From Candolleomyces eurysporus (lineage: Eukaryota; Basidiomycota; Agaricomycetes; Agaricales; Psathyrellaceae), in assembly GCA_027579435.1 (NCBI GenBank), contig JANBPK010000732.1:1-64000 (forward strand): a stretch of DNA of 64,000 nucleotides. Direction: 5' to 3'. Position 1 is the stretch's first letter; the number at the start of each line of letters is the position of its first letter. A model generated the notes under the pieces. It had not been told where the DNA came from. It made no database searches and saw only the letters and a program-made list of their open reading frames with translations. Of the stretch, positions 20,657 through 31,813 are shown in pieces. Both the position numbers and the translations under genes were made by a program.

Positions 20657-21480
20657 CTACAACAAGCCAAGCAAGGCACCAAAGACACCAACAGCAAGGG
20701 CAGCAATAAGAGGCCTCTGCTCGACATTTCCAAGCGAGCCGGACCCAGCACTAGATCCACCGGTGGTGCTGTTCGTAGAGTTTGAGCCGTGGGAACTGTG
20801 GTCATCAGCGGTCTGGTTGACACAGGTGGCCTGAAGGTCGGCAGGGACGGTGAAGGTGCTTGACAAGGTCAGATCGGCGCACTGTGATGGACGAGGGAAC
20901 GTCAGTCAACGCAGAGGAACTCGGCGCGGTAGACATACCTGGTAGAGCTGACCATCACCACCGGTAAGCACGACCTGGATGGTGACATTAGCGCCGTCTG
21001 CAACGCCGGCAATGCCAGTCGACGAAAGGTCGAGAGGGATGCAGAAGTTGCCCGTCTTCGATTCGTTTGCCCACAGACGGGCAAACTGGTTTTCTCCACC
21101 AGAGGCGAAATCGTCGAAGGTGGAGGGATTAGGGGCGACGGAGATCAGGACACTACCTGGAGTGGCATGTCAGACAAAGAGATAGTAGAAGTGGGCAGGG
21201 GAAAACGTACCAGCCCAGTCAGCATGGCCTTGACGGATGCGGAAGAAACCGTTGGACAAGGGGAAAGTTGTGCGGTTGGTCGTAGCGTTGTCGTAGCCAC
21301 CTGGTACCAGCATGAGGCTAAAGCGAATGTGGATGTGGGGGGGGGACTCTCAAACTTACCGCAGAAAAGGGGCTCACGGTCAGCAACAAAGGGGCCACGG
21401 GGCTCTGGGTAGAGGAGCCGGAAGTGGGCCTGGGCGCTAAGGGCGAAGAATGCGAGAATGGTGAAGATGGCAGCCTTCAT
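20657..21480 (-). CDS. BIM1-like / X325 copper-binding secreted protein (LPMO fold)
   Basis: The product begins with a signal peptide (MKAAIFTILAFFALSAQA) whose predicted cleavage leaves histidine as residue 1 of the mature protein (HFRLLYPEPRGPF). This is the copper-binding N-terminus of LPMO-fold proteins of the BIM1/X325 type. Later exons give NGFFRIRQGHADWA, GSVLISVAPNPSTF, and a NFCIPLDLSSTGIAG...GANVTIQVVL segment, then CADLTL. After that comes a Ser/Thr/Gly/Asn-rich linker with several N-glycosylation sequons and a hydrophobic tail (PLIAALAVGVFGALLGLL), as in GPI-anchored proteins. Family members act at the cell surface in copper handling rather than in polysaccharide cleavage. I chose the start at 21480 rather than 21528 because it gives a clean signal peptide. 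Three short introns are needed. Confidence 0.85.
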
Positions 21481-22562
21481 CGTGAAAAAATGAGAAGGGT
21501 GAAGTGGGTCGTAAAAGTGAATGCACACAGAACGAGCGCAAGTTGTAAAATTGATTTATTGAGGATTTTATACGATTTACGAAACGGACGAAAAGGACCA
21601 AAACTCCAACCCCCACGGACAATCGCGACCAAAAGGCATCGGGAAAATGATTAAGCAGAAAAGCATGTGGCGGCGAACAAGGAACAGACTCTTTTGTTAG
21701 AGCCAAAACCGACATCACGCGAGGTCCTGAGATGGATCCCAGGGCAACAAGTTGCAAGAGAGGACCGCGGCGGACGGTACCCTACTGGTTAAGGGTAGAT
21801 TCTGCAAACTTTTGCCCCAAAGAAGCGGAAGAAACGAAGGCAAGGAGAGAGGTTTCGCTGGTGAAATCTCGGAGGTGGAGACAGACTGAATGCACGAATC
21901 GATATCAGGTGACAGAAGTAAGGGCAAAGGGTATGATTGCGCCCTGTCTCGGAGATCCAGCAGCATGGCTCTGCACGACGATTGGTGACCAGCGTCGAAA
22001 GCGCACCCACGATATCGGCGCAGCCAAGAATAGCGAAGCCTGAAAGATCCGAGCCGAGAGGTTCCAGGCCCAACGACAACAAAGGGGCTCGTGCGCAGAG
22101 AGGTCACCTGACCAGGGTCGTGAAGACGGGCGGGCAAGGTGGGTGACGGTCGGTGTCGGACAGGCTGACAAAACAAGAGGCAAATCTGCGAGCGAGAGTT
22201 GTGCACGAGTGTGACGAGTGAGCCCAAAGGTTTCCAGGCGGGCAGGTGGCGTATTAAATGGTCGAGTGCTAGCACTATTGGACGTGGCAGAATTGCCTCA
22301 AGCGAAAACAAGACTCGGGCCAGAGAGGCGAGAAAGCAGAATGGCGGCAGAAGACTGGGCGGTGGGGGATGGAGGAGGGGGACGAGACGGTGGGGGGCGA
22401 GAAGGAGGGACTCNGGGGGGGAGGGAGAGGAAGAAAGGGCGAAGGGAGACCGTCAAGGGTTCGCATGAGGATATAACCTGCGCATGTAATCTCGTTCCCA
22501 CGGACAATAAATGCCTCATGTCTTCAAGGAGATAAATACAACAGATCACTAGATATGACAAA
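21481..22562. other. Intergenic, no supported gene
   Basis: Several overlapping open frames of up to 198 codons occur on both strands (for example 21715-22311 minus). None has a signal, a motif or an intron pattern that I recognise, and three frames are open at once, which points to GC-rich noncoding DNA. It holds the upstream region of the BIM1-like gene and the 3' side of the phosphoribosyltransferase gene. A purine-rich G/A tract occupies about 22340-22450. Confidence 0.45.
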
Positions 22563-23650
22563 TCAATTCGCCGGTCGGCCAGCCCGCGCGTCGTGCTCCT
22601 CGATGTTCCTAATGAAAGCCTCGTCAGTCCGCCGACACCCGCCAGAATGTCTCCAGCAACGCACGTAGCTTCCCAAGGGTATTCCAGCCTGCGAGCACAT
22701 TCATCAGTCCCCGTCCCGGTCGGAAAAACACCACACTCACCACACATCATCAACTTCAGCTCCCGAGAAGTATCTGCGATGCTCGGCTGAATGACGGTAA
22801 AAGCACAAGAAAAATCAGCGTACGGTATGCTGGAGTCAATTTCGGCGAGCTTGGGCTTCTTCTTGTTGTGAACCACAAACACCCCGAATTTGGTTGCCTC
22901 TCGAAGGGCCGCCCTCTGGTCTTCTGGGTAGCTGAGCAGCTCTTTTTCGACGTCCTTTTGCAACTCCGAGACGGCGTAACTGTATTTGGAACTGTGGGTG
23001 AGCCGTCCCGATGTACTGCCGCGGAAGCTTACTGGAGGGTTTTGCGAGTGTCGTCAACCTCGTCCTGCCAAACGGGCGGCTTTCAACAAGGGAACATGTA
23101 CGGAAACCGTTTTCACTGACCACAATCAGGTTCCGTCGGCCAACCAGAAGCTTCTGTGTCTCCGGACCCCTGAAGAATCACCTTCAACAGCATTCATCAA
23201 AGGAATACGGGTGGACGTACAACCACTGCGTTCGGATGACTTCTTCTCCGAGTTTCTCGACAGTTGTCCCTGTTACGGGTTCATAGAGAGACAGACCAAT
23301 GGCCTGTATCTGGAGAGTCTTGTTCGTGGTCTCCTCTCGGAGGAGAGTACGCTAATAGCCAACCATCACAATTAATTTCCGAAAAGAAGGGCTGAGAGAC
23401 GAACCATCACACGGGCAGGGAAAAATCCTCTGCAAAGTAGACAGACATGAGCGAGCATCCTTTCAGTAGGAAAGCCTGACTGACCCTCCACCTGTACAGT
23501 NAAAAATTAGTTATCAGCTACTGGGCGGACTAATGAGTGCGTACCAATTGCGATCAAGAGATCGGGGTTGAAGGAGCGAGCAATCTCTGGCGTGCTCTTT
23601 CTGATGAGGTTGTGGATGTCATTGTAAGTAACCCACAAATGCTGAACCAT
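22563..23650 (-). CDS. Hypoxanthine/xanthine-guanine phosphoribosyltransferase
   Basis: This purine-salvage enzyme transfers phosphoribose from PRPP to hypoxanthine, guanine or xanthine, in the yeast HPT1/XPT1 lineage. Exon 1 is MVQHLWVTYNDIHNLI...SFNPDLLIAIG, matching the yeast start and its AIGGGGF...R.LRTFL region, followed by QIQAIGLSLYEPVTG...VIRTQWL. A later exon carries the PRPP-binding loop (about 23100-23030: LIVV, then DEVDDTRKTLQ across an intron), then FGVFVVHNKKKPKLAEID. Two small exons give RYFSGAEVDDVWLEYPWEA, in which the Trp codon is completed across an intron, and the terminal exon gives NIEEHDARAGRPAN. Start and stop are both well supported. Exon borders around 22800 are the least certain. 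Confidence 0.88.
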
Positions 23651-23754
23651 GGTGAATGGATGGATGAAGAGGAAGAGATAGGGCTTGCGGATGTGTTATC
23701 AGCTGTGTCCATGTGATCCTTTGATCGACTTTACCTTTTCCCGACACCACCACC
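23651..23754. promoter_or_regulatory. Short divergent promoter
   Basis: Only 104 nt separate the start codons of the purine phosphoribosyltransferase (minus) and RPC4 (plus) genes, so the two must share promoter DNA. Confidence 0.6.
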
Positions 23755-25974
23755 ATGGCCGGTATGTTTTCTCCTCCTATTCTGATCCACAATCTCTGAC
23801 ATGTAAAATAGACACACCTTCAGGCTCAGGCTCAGGCTCAGGCACCCCAGTCCCAAAAGCAATAGGCAGTCTAGCCNAAAAAACAGAACGATGTGACGCG
23901 CCAGGGCACCCAGAAATTGAAGTTTGTTCCGACACTACCTCAGCGGCGGAAAAAAGAGTGCGTCCGCCCATCCTAACCGAGACTCTCTTCTCAGACTGTA
24001 TACTAGAGAAGTAAAGCCGGTCTGTCATCTCACCGCCGTCTGACGTGCCGAACCCAAATTCTCATTATCATGTTAGGAACCCACACCCGCTGCTGTGCCA
24101 TCCGCTGCTCAACCCGACAGCGCTCGCGGACGTGGTCGTGGTCGGGGCGCCGGTAGGGGTCTCGATGGAACCGGACGTGGGCGAGGTAGAGGTCGGGGAG
24201 GGGCACCAGAAGTGGTCATGACGGCCAGTGGCCCCTTTGCTATGGGCCCTGCCATGGCTGGTAGCGCTGCATCCCGGCGTTCCACCCCCCGCTCTAATTT
24301 CGCTCCCAGCATCGCCCCGAGCACGTCTTCCTCGAGTTCTCTTGGTGTTGGTCTATCTCAGACCGCCCCTCCAAGCCTGAAAAAGGACGTTGATTCCAAG
24401 GGCAAAGGGAAAGAAACCGCGAAGCAGGATGAGGACGAGGAACAGTACTCCGACCCCGATGAAGGCGTGGAAATTATCGATATGGAAAGGGTTCGAGAGA
24501 TGGATTGGATGGCTCCCGAGAGCCTTCGAAAGGAGAAAGCAGCAAAGAAGAAAGTCNAAAAAAGAACAAGTCAACGGTCCCGACATTCGTAAGTTCTTCA
24601 AGATATGACTCAACGATGAAATAGTCACTGAATTCATAATTAAAGCTGGAGGAGACGTTGACGCGACCAACGCCTTAAATCTCAGCGAGAGCGACGAAGA
24701 GGAAGAACCAGAGTTGGAGGATGTAATCGAAGATTTCGCAACACAAGCAACCTCCGTAAGCCAATCACTCTCCTATTAGCCTGCCCAATCCATTAAACTA
24801 TGATTTGCAGGGAGATCCATCGCTCCGAGAGGACCGTCTATATCTATTCCAATTCCCTTCACCATTCCCTATGTTCCTACCGAACATCAAGCCGTCTGAC
24901 AATGAAGACATCGAAATGACAGACAGCACAAAGAAGGTTTCATTTGGCCCTGATGTTAAACCCCCGGTTGAAGCTACCCCTGCAACCTCGAGGACGGCGT
25001 CAACCGTGCCGTCTGAAACCCCGAGACCCGAACCCCTCAATGGTGTAATCGGTCGCCTCGAGGTATATCGCAGCGGGATCGTAAAAATTCGTCTAGGCAA
25101 CGACATCGTCCTCGACGTAAGTGATACCCGAAACCACGTTTGCAAGACCACGACTGACCCTTTTGCTTAGGTCAATCCTGCCACACAACCCTCCTTCTTA
25201 CAGCAAGCGGTCTACCTCGATCGGAACGAAAAACGTCTCAAGCCTCTCGCTCCCCCTACTCTCCCAAATCCAGCGCCGAGAAAGGAGCTCCGGACCATCT
25301 CCAGCACGCACATAGCCCGTGCGACGGAGCATGGTATAACCGAACTCGCGTCCATACTCTCCGCCGGCGAGCCGGCACCTACCATCGAGACGAGGGGCAT
25401 CGAGCTCAGTCCAGAGAAACGCGACAAGGGAAAGGCAAAGCATGTTCGGTACGCTTCCCTTCCTTCCCCCCCCTTTGACGCGTGCTAAGCGCGCCACAGA
25501 TCAGGCCTGGCATCCTGCGCGTCCAACTACTTCAACTACTCCAACACCTCTCTGTCTCTCTGGCGCAAAGGCATGGAGCGGCACTCTACGACACCCGACA
25601 TGCAGGCCAGAATCATCAAGGTCCTTGTCGTGCCTCACAGCTCCACCCTTCCTGTCTCTGGCGTCGCGTTGTGCGAAATCAAGTCGCCCTATCGAACGAA
25701 AGAGCTTCGAAAGATCCTCTTTTCCTTCTCCTCGAACCAGCCCTCGCTGAACCAGCCCTCGCTGCACCAGCAGCTGCAGGCGTTCAAACCGGGCCTATGG
25801 GTGTCCATTTGGAAGCCGTGGCAGACCGCAAAGCTCTCTCAGACAGACGCTGAAGAGCCCCGCAACAGCCTACCTTTGCCTTCCTCCACTCAGGAGGTCT
25901 CTATAGAGGATGCTATGAATCTGCCTGTAAATGACACGATGCTGATTTGCAGCAAGTTTATATATGCTACCTAA
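23755..25974 (+). CDS. RPC4: RNA polymerase III subunit RPC4 (RPC53), with unusual C-terminal extension
   Basis: This is a subunit of the Pol III TFIIF-like RPC4/RPC5 module. Exon 1 is ATGGCCG, joined over a 50-nt intron to a GSGSG stretch. Deleting the n at 23877 puts GTQKLKFVPTLPQRRKKE in frame, the signature N-terminal motif of RPC4. An Arg/Gly-rich segment (about 24110-24210), an acidic region and EREMDWMAPESLR-like text follow; deleting the n at 24557 gives VKKEQVNGPDI. The Pol III RPC4 domain is visible as DRLYLFQFPSPFPMF (about 24835) and GVIGRLEVYRSGIVKIRLG...LDV (about 25045-25120). After LDV|NPATQPSFLQQAVYLD the usual short ending is absent. The same frame runs on for about 230 codons, over one intron (about 25447-25498), into a segment containing SLWRKGMERHSTTPDMQARI and FKPGLWVSIWKPW. 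That segment resembles a separate uncharacterised protein, so the gene may be a true fusion or two genes joined by a sequence error. Confidence 0.85.
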
Positions 25975-26096
25975 ATGAGCTATGCACGCGTCTGCGATGA
26001 ACTTGCCTCCCTCCCCCACGTCAGAAAATATGTAAATAGTTGCGTGGGTGTGACCTCCATCACGTTTTCATCTCACCATCCAACTACTACATCAGT

Positions 26097-27103
26097 ATGG
26101 CGTCTGAGCAAGCAGCGACGTCGACAGAGAGGGAATTGAAAGACTACTCCGTCTCCGAAGTGTACGATCTCAACCAGGTACGCTGGCTACTCTCGCGATA
26201 GACCGCATTGACTGACCAACAGCCCAGAGACTGCTCAACGAGTCGATCCCCGATGTGCCCCCCAGTCTCAGAGCTGGCCCCCATGTCCGTTTTGCGAGCG
26301 GAATACGAGCGGGGATCCCAACTGTTCCTCAGCCAGATCGATTGGCTGACCGGCCAGGGATATACACACTTTAGAAGGGCGAAAGGTACGTCGCCAACGA
26401 TAAGATATCTCAGTCCTAATCTCTTCCATTCAATCTAGGCGACGGCGATTGCTTCTACCGATGTCAGTCCATGTCTTCTCCCAGTCCTAGCATCCTCACA
26501 CAGGATCCCTAGCCGTCGCATTCGCCTACATCGAACGGCTCCTCTCAACACCCCCATCCGAGCTCGACTCCACGGTGNCAACCAGCCTGTCCCTGCTCTC
26601 TGCAACAAAAGAAAACATCATCAAAGCCGGGACCCAGGCTATCGTCGTTGACGACGCCTTTGAGGAATTCGAAAANTTGATCAAGAACATCATCATCCCC
26701 GACTCTGAACAGCGGANNCTAAAATCANAAAGGCTGNTGGAGATCTTCCAAGCCAAGCCTTCTGGGAACAACTACGCTGTTGANGATGGTAACGTCCAGT
26801 TGGTTCTCCCTACCATNTTCGCAGAAACTAATCAAACTATGGCCTTGACNAGCNTCCATCCCACCCAACATCGTGTTCTACCTNCGATTGGTAACAGTGA
26901 GTCCTTCACTTTGCAACCGAGCCTCCTGTCAGTATTTCACACNCAACCCCAGCGTGCTCAANTAAAGAACAACGCCGAGACGTACGATGGCTTCCTCTAC
27001 GANGCCGATACNGGAATGCCTCTCAACCCCGAATCGTTCTGCAACAAATACGTCGATCCAATAGGCGTGGAAGCAGGTAGGCTCCNCNNTTTCACTTCGT
27101 CGA
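26097..27103 (+). CDS. Otubain-like deubiquitinase (peptidase C65), 3' end in gap
   Basis: This OTU-family cysteine protease would cleave ubiquitin chains. Exon 1 is MASEQAATSTERELKDYSVS...NQ. After an intron come SELAPMSVLRAEYERGSQLF and QIDWLTGQGYTHFRRAK, and then the catalytic GDGDCFYR, spread over a small exon at about 26440-26462. Downstream are VAFAYIERLL, AIVVDDAFEEFE, IKNIIIPDS and FCNKYVDPIGVEA. The C-terminal part, which should carry the catalytic histidine (GHYDIL), falls in the 567-nt N run. Scattered n's make many residues uncertain. The otubain part of the gene beginning at 27864 is a close paralogue; over the overlapping region most residues are identical. Confidence 0.85.
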
Positions 27104-27670
27104 NNNNNNNNNNNNNNNNNNNNNNNNNNNNNNNNNNNNNNNNNNNNNNNNNNNNNNNNNNNNNNNNNNNNNNNNNNNNNNNNNNNNNNNNNNNNNNNNN
27201 NNNNNNNNNNNNNNNNNNNNNNNNNNNNNNNNNNNNNNNNNNNNNNNNNNNNNNNNNNNNNNNNNNNNNNNNNNNNNNNNNNNNNNNNNNNNNNNNNNNN
27301 NNNNNNNNNNNNNNNNNNNNNNNNNNNNNNNNNNNNNNNNNNNNNNNNNNNNNNNNNNNNNNNNNNNNNNNNNNNNNNNNNNNNNNNNNNNNNNNNNNNN
27401 NNNNNNNNNNNNNNNNNNNNNNNNNNNNNNNNNNNNNNNNNNNNNNNNNNNNNNNNNNNNNNNNNNNNNNNNNNNNNNNNNNNNNNNNNNNNNNNNNNNN
27501 NNNNNNNNNNNNNNNNNNNNNNNNNNNNNNNNNNNNNNNNNNNNNNNNNNNNNNNNNNNNNNNNNNNNNNNNNNNNNNNNNNNNNNNNNNNNNNNNNNNN
27601 NNNNNNNNNNNNNNNNNNNNNNNNNNNNNNNNNNNNNNNNNNNNNNNNNNNNNNNNNNNNNNNNNNNNNN
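27104..27670. other. Assembly gap (run of N)
   Basis: There are 567 consecutive undetermined bases, flanked on both sides by frequent single n's. The size may be arbitrary. It hides the 3' part of the otubain gene and possibly part of the spacer before the fusion gene. Confidence 0.98.
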
Positions 27671-27863
27671 GNACGATTTCAGTTGCANTATCCACCGCCA
27701 GGNTGGTGCCTGCAACGTTGCAGCAGCCTAAGAAAGCCGACAACCGGCAGGTTAGACGCCCAGGAGNATCTAAACATATATAGCTCGCTCAGGGGACACA
27801 GCAACGTTGATCATTCCGTCTTTTTCCCCAGACAGAGCTCACAACAGTAAGCGCCTACTCACA

Positions 27864-30720
27864 ATGACGGACGCCCAACATGAAGTCAAACTGATTGCGT
27901 GAGTGAAAATCCTTTGAATCGAATAAAGTGNTAACACCAAGTAAAGCGTAATGGGCGATACCGGGGCGGGAAAATCCTCGGTACGTACCATCCCACNNTC
28001 CTCGTTCTAAAGCAAACAGCCCGATTAACCATGGTGGATATCTCAGTTTATCAACTNCGTCCTCGGTCACGAAGCCGCTGTCGTCAGCGACAGCTCGTTC
28101 TCGTGCACCNAGGAGGTCGAAAAGTTCGACCATACCCTCGCNGATGGCTCGGTGGTCACCCTAGTCGATACCCCTGGGTTCAACGATTTTTCAGATGAAG
28201 GCTGCAAAACGGACACGGAGATCCTGACGATGATCGCTGACTTTCTCAAGACACAGTAAACAATATCTCCTCCCCTCCACTCACCATGAATCCAGTACTC
28301 ATCATGGGTTTCAAGGTACGACGCCCAAAGGAAATTCTCCGGAGTAGTCTTCCTCCACGCTATCAACGCCGGCCCAGCAGGGAATACCGAGCGGAAGAAC
28401 ATGAGACTGTTCAAACGTCTATGCGGGAACGACCAACTGAGCAACGTCGTCGTCGTCACGACACGGTGGGACGAAGTGTGCGATGACGAGGAGGCGTTCG
28501 AGGATGCCCAAGAAGCAGAAACCTTTCTCATGAACTCTGAGAGCCTGCTGAAAGAGCTCAAAGATGCAGGGGCCCGTTTCCTTCGCACAGGTCATTTCGG
28601 NTCCGATCCCNCTAGTACTGTCCAACCTCCCAAAGAACGATATACCACTCCAGTTGCTGTTGTCGAAAGTCTGCTCGGCCTCGAACCCGTGTTCCTCCAA
28701 ATTCAAGAGCAAATGGGTCAAGGCAAGTCCATCCGGGAAACCGACGCAGGGCTGGTCCTGGAAGAGTTCAAGCTCGAAATCAACGAACGCATTGACACCC
28801 TCCAAAAGACCGTAGATTACTTGCGCTCTGCCACCGATCTCAAAACATGGGAGGATATCCAAAAGGTAAGCACCTGCCTCGCNTGCTTGTAGTACGCTCA
28901 TCCGANNCATCGATCNTCCGGTTCCCAGAAATTAATNGCGGACCANTTCCGNTCACTTCAGGCNAAGCAAGAACAAGAACTGAAAGAAGCGCGCGCTGAA
29001 ATACTCGAATCTCGTGCAAAGCCNAGTACCCAAGAATCCTCGTTCAAGGAACGCCACGCCGAGCTGAAAGCGGCACTCGAAGTCAGTCGGAGGGCCCGAG
29101 ACGAGCTGTCGACGGAGTGCCAGACTCTCCGAGAACGAGAGCGNCAACTGAGCGACGAACTAAACGAAGCTCGACGGGAGGCCATGGCTCTACACATTGA
29201 CAAAGTCAGACTTATGGAACAGTTGGCNGCAGCCCGGACAGCGGCGACAGAGAAGACGGCGGATTCCTCGGGGCTTCGTGCTCAACTAGAGGAGGTGACG
29301 AAAGACCGGGACCGCGCCAAATCTTCACATTACCAAGCCGAGTTCGAGTTGGAAAGGGTGAAGAAGGCGCTTCAGGATTCGAAGACAGAGTTAGAAACAT
29401 CCGAACGCCAACTCGAGTATCGGGCTCNGGAACTCGCTCATCGACGGAGTCAACCTCCAAGTCCGCTATACCACANTATGCAGGTAANCGTACGCTTGAA
29501 GCAACTNCCATAGCCAGATTCANTCATTACCTTTGTCCTGCAGAGCCCCCTTGGTACCTCCCCAGTCATGGAGCTAGCACCTATGTCAGTTCTGCGTGGA
29601 GCAAGGCTCGCCTCGGTTATGCGAGCAGAACAAGACCGTTTTGTCAAGCAAATCGATTGGCTAATTCAACAGGGTTATACATCGTTCAGATTGTCCAAAG
29701 GTGTGCCATATCTTCACCCACGCGAGGGTATCTCTGTATCTCATCATGCCNCTCTTATCCTTGAACCCAGGCGATGGCGATTGCTTCTACCGATGTCAGT
29801 ACATCCTTCCACGATGTCAGAGTTTTTCTNCTCACCCTGAATACATGCAGCTGTCGCGTTCGCCTATATCGAACAGCTCCTCAACNATCCTCGGGAAGAC
29901 CTTGAAGTCGAAGTTATGATCCGGCTTTCCATTCTATCTTCGACAAANGAAGCAATCATCAAAGCCGGNACTGAGGCGATCGTCGTCGACGATGCGTTTG
30001 AAAAGTTCGAAAATTTGATCAAGAACATCATCATACCCGACTCTCAACAGCGAACACTGACGCCAACAAGGTTGCTAGAGATCTTCAAAGCGCGAGAGTC
30101 TGGAAGCAACTACGCCATCGGTAGTGTTACATCACTCTTATTTCAAGATAGATGCTTACTGATACTGGTCTCTTGGCAAGGATCCATGCTGCCGAATATC
30201 GTCTTCTATCTACGACAGCTGACGGTGAGGTCCGATGACACAATGATTTGNACGAGATCTCACATCCTAAATCAGCGGGCTCAAGTGAAGAACAACGTGG
30301 ACAAGTACGAAAGTTTTCTCAACGACGCCGATACTGGGACCCATCTTGACGCCGAATCTTTCTGCAACAAGTACATTGATCCAATCGGCACGGAAGCAGG
30401 TACAGTGACATACGTTATCCTCGTTGCATACTGGTGTACGCCACCAAGGCACTCAACCCATGCCGATACCCTCTAGATCACATGCAAGTGATTGCTCTGT
30501 CCCGGGCTCTCGAGCTCAATCTCGACGTAGCATATTTAGACGGACGACCAACAGATGGCGTCAAATTTGAGCATTTTCGAGAGGGCCCTGAAACNCAGNA
30601 ACCACTTACCCTGCTGTATCGGTACGTCNCNCTGGCTTACTGGTGGGACCTATCAGGGCGGTGACTAATTTCGGTNTCTATAGCTCTGGACACTACGACA
30701 TTCTGGTCAAGGAAGNGTGA
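27864..30720 (+). CDS. AIG1-like GTPase - coiled coil - otubain fusion protein
   Basis: The start at 27864 gives MTDAQHEVKLIA, spliced to VMGDTGAGKSS (G1, P-loop) and F(I)NFVLGHEAAVV. G3 is DTPGFNDFSDEG (about 28168) and G4 is VVVTTRWDEV (about 28450), as in AIG1/GIMAP-like or septin-like GTPases. A long heptad-rich coiled coil (about 28960-29440, KEARAEILESRA to KTELETSERQLEYRA) follows. A short intron (about 29485-29542, donor GTAANC, acceptor CAG) then joins in frame to SPLGTSP...MELAPMSVLR, which is exon 2 of an otubain. The catalytic Cys block GDGDCFYR (29773-29796), FAYIEQLL, AIVVDDAFEKFENLIK, DHMQVIALSRALELNLDVAYLDG and the catalytic-His motif SGHYDILVK (about 30684-30710) are all present, so the protease domain looks intact. 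No stop or new promoter separates the two halves. The 5' neighbour is a stand-alone otubain with the same exon layout. Confidence 0.8.
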
Positions 30721-31030
30721 AACNGNGGTGGTTATTTAANTGCACAACGACACAGAATAAGACACCCGAATTCGTCCAGAGCTTGGAGGTATTGAGCGCC
30801 CGGGGGCTGCTTAATCCCGTGTGACTGAAAACTTCTGCGTGAAAGACCATGGAGCGTGGCGCAGAATCATAAACTCGATTCAGTCATTCCTCCTCGGTTT
30901 GTGTTCCCCATGATCAGACCCCGGGCTCCCAAGGGTCGATAACGCCTCGTGCTGTAGTCAGCCTTCTGTGACCGACGAAAGGCACTCATGCCGTGCTTTC
31001 AGCGCATCCGCCGACGCGCAGACAGCGTCG
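30721..31030. repeat. Duplicated 3' flank of the GTPase-otubain gene
   Basis: From about 30766 to 31015 the sequence matches 39105-39335 with modest divergence. Shared blocks include GTGTTCCCCATGATCAGAC, CGATAACGCCTCGTGCTGT and TTCTGTGACCGACGAAAGGC. The second copy follows the decayed GTPase-otubain remnant, so gene and flank were duplicated as one segment. Confidence 0.8.
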
Positions 31031-31213
31031 ATTTCGTGTAATTCCGCGATAAAGCGACATCTCGGTTGAGGAATGGTTGAGGAACTCAAGAACTGGATCG
31101 ATAGTATGTATATGGAGCGACAGACGTACTACTAATCCTGTATTATATCAGAATTTGACTCGAGGAACATCTCTTTGAAGCGCCCAGCGTGGCTCTGATA
31201 AAGGAGCTCATGC

Positions 31214-31489
31214 ATGCAAGAGAGCCACCCCAAAATGTGGCGATACTGTGGTTCTCTCGCACCACATCTTGGGTGTCCTCTTTCGGTTTATCATGTTATT
31301 GGTGAGGCCACGTCTTTCCCGAAATTCAAGTCGATAGGTTGCGGTGTTGCACCTGAACCGCTGGGAAGGACGTCCATTGACAAGCGCTTGGAAGAGGTCA
31401 CCCAAATTACAGTGTTTGAGCTCAACAGGGACAAAACCAACTCATACATTGAACATTCGCAACCATACGACATGGAGACGTTGCGCTAG
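31214..31489 (+). CDS. Small unknown protein or gene fragment
   Basis: This 91-codon open frame contains VYHVIGEATSFPKFKS...GVAPEPLGRTSIDKRLEE. I do not recognise it with certainty. The text is protein-like and recalls a short fungal domain with a YHV-G pattern that occurs in small hypothetical proteins. The sequence beyond the stop, in other frames, could be further exons or decay. It lies between the 3' ends of the convergent GTPase-otubain and GTPase-coiled-coil genes. It could equally be a degraded fragment. Confidence 0.3.
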   Translation: MQESHPKMWRYCGSLAPHLGCPLSVYHVIGEATSFPKFKSIGCGVAPEPLGRTSIDKRLEEVTQITVFELNRDKTNSYIEHSQPYDMETLR

Positions 31490-31813
31490 TCGTCATCGAG
31501 CCTGCAGTACGCTAAGCAAGCCACGAGCGAACCGTCAGGAGGAAGGATTCTCGCCAGATGGCCAATTGAGCCCCTCTAGTCAACTGCCAATCGCTTGTAG
31601 CACGACGAGGGGGCCAACGGAGGGAAGCAGTGGAAAGTAAAAAAGTATCGAACTTGAAGTAAATACAACAAAAAATAACCGCAGATGAAACACAAAGCAT
31701 CTACGGATTAAGTATAAACCTGACTTGAAGAAGTGGAGAATAGAGGAAAACATGGGGTGAGAGTAAAGTGCTTAGCACTCGACGATAAATCCAACGTGTA
31801 GTTGATGTCCTGG

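Noticed and set aside
21715..22311. 198-codon minus-strand frame as a gene
   Set aside because: No motif, no signal peptide pattern, competing open frames on both strands, and no intron support.
26575..27783. 402-codon plus-strand and 248-codon minus-strand frames across the gap
   Set aside because: They are mostly translations of the N run. Only the otubain exons on its left are real.
27864..30720. Two separate genes (GTPase, then otubain)
   Set aside because: The junction is an in-frame short intron, the otubain part lacks the first exon present in its neighbour, and the dead copy at 37955 keeps both parts together.
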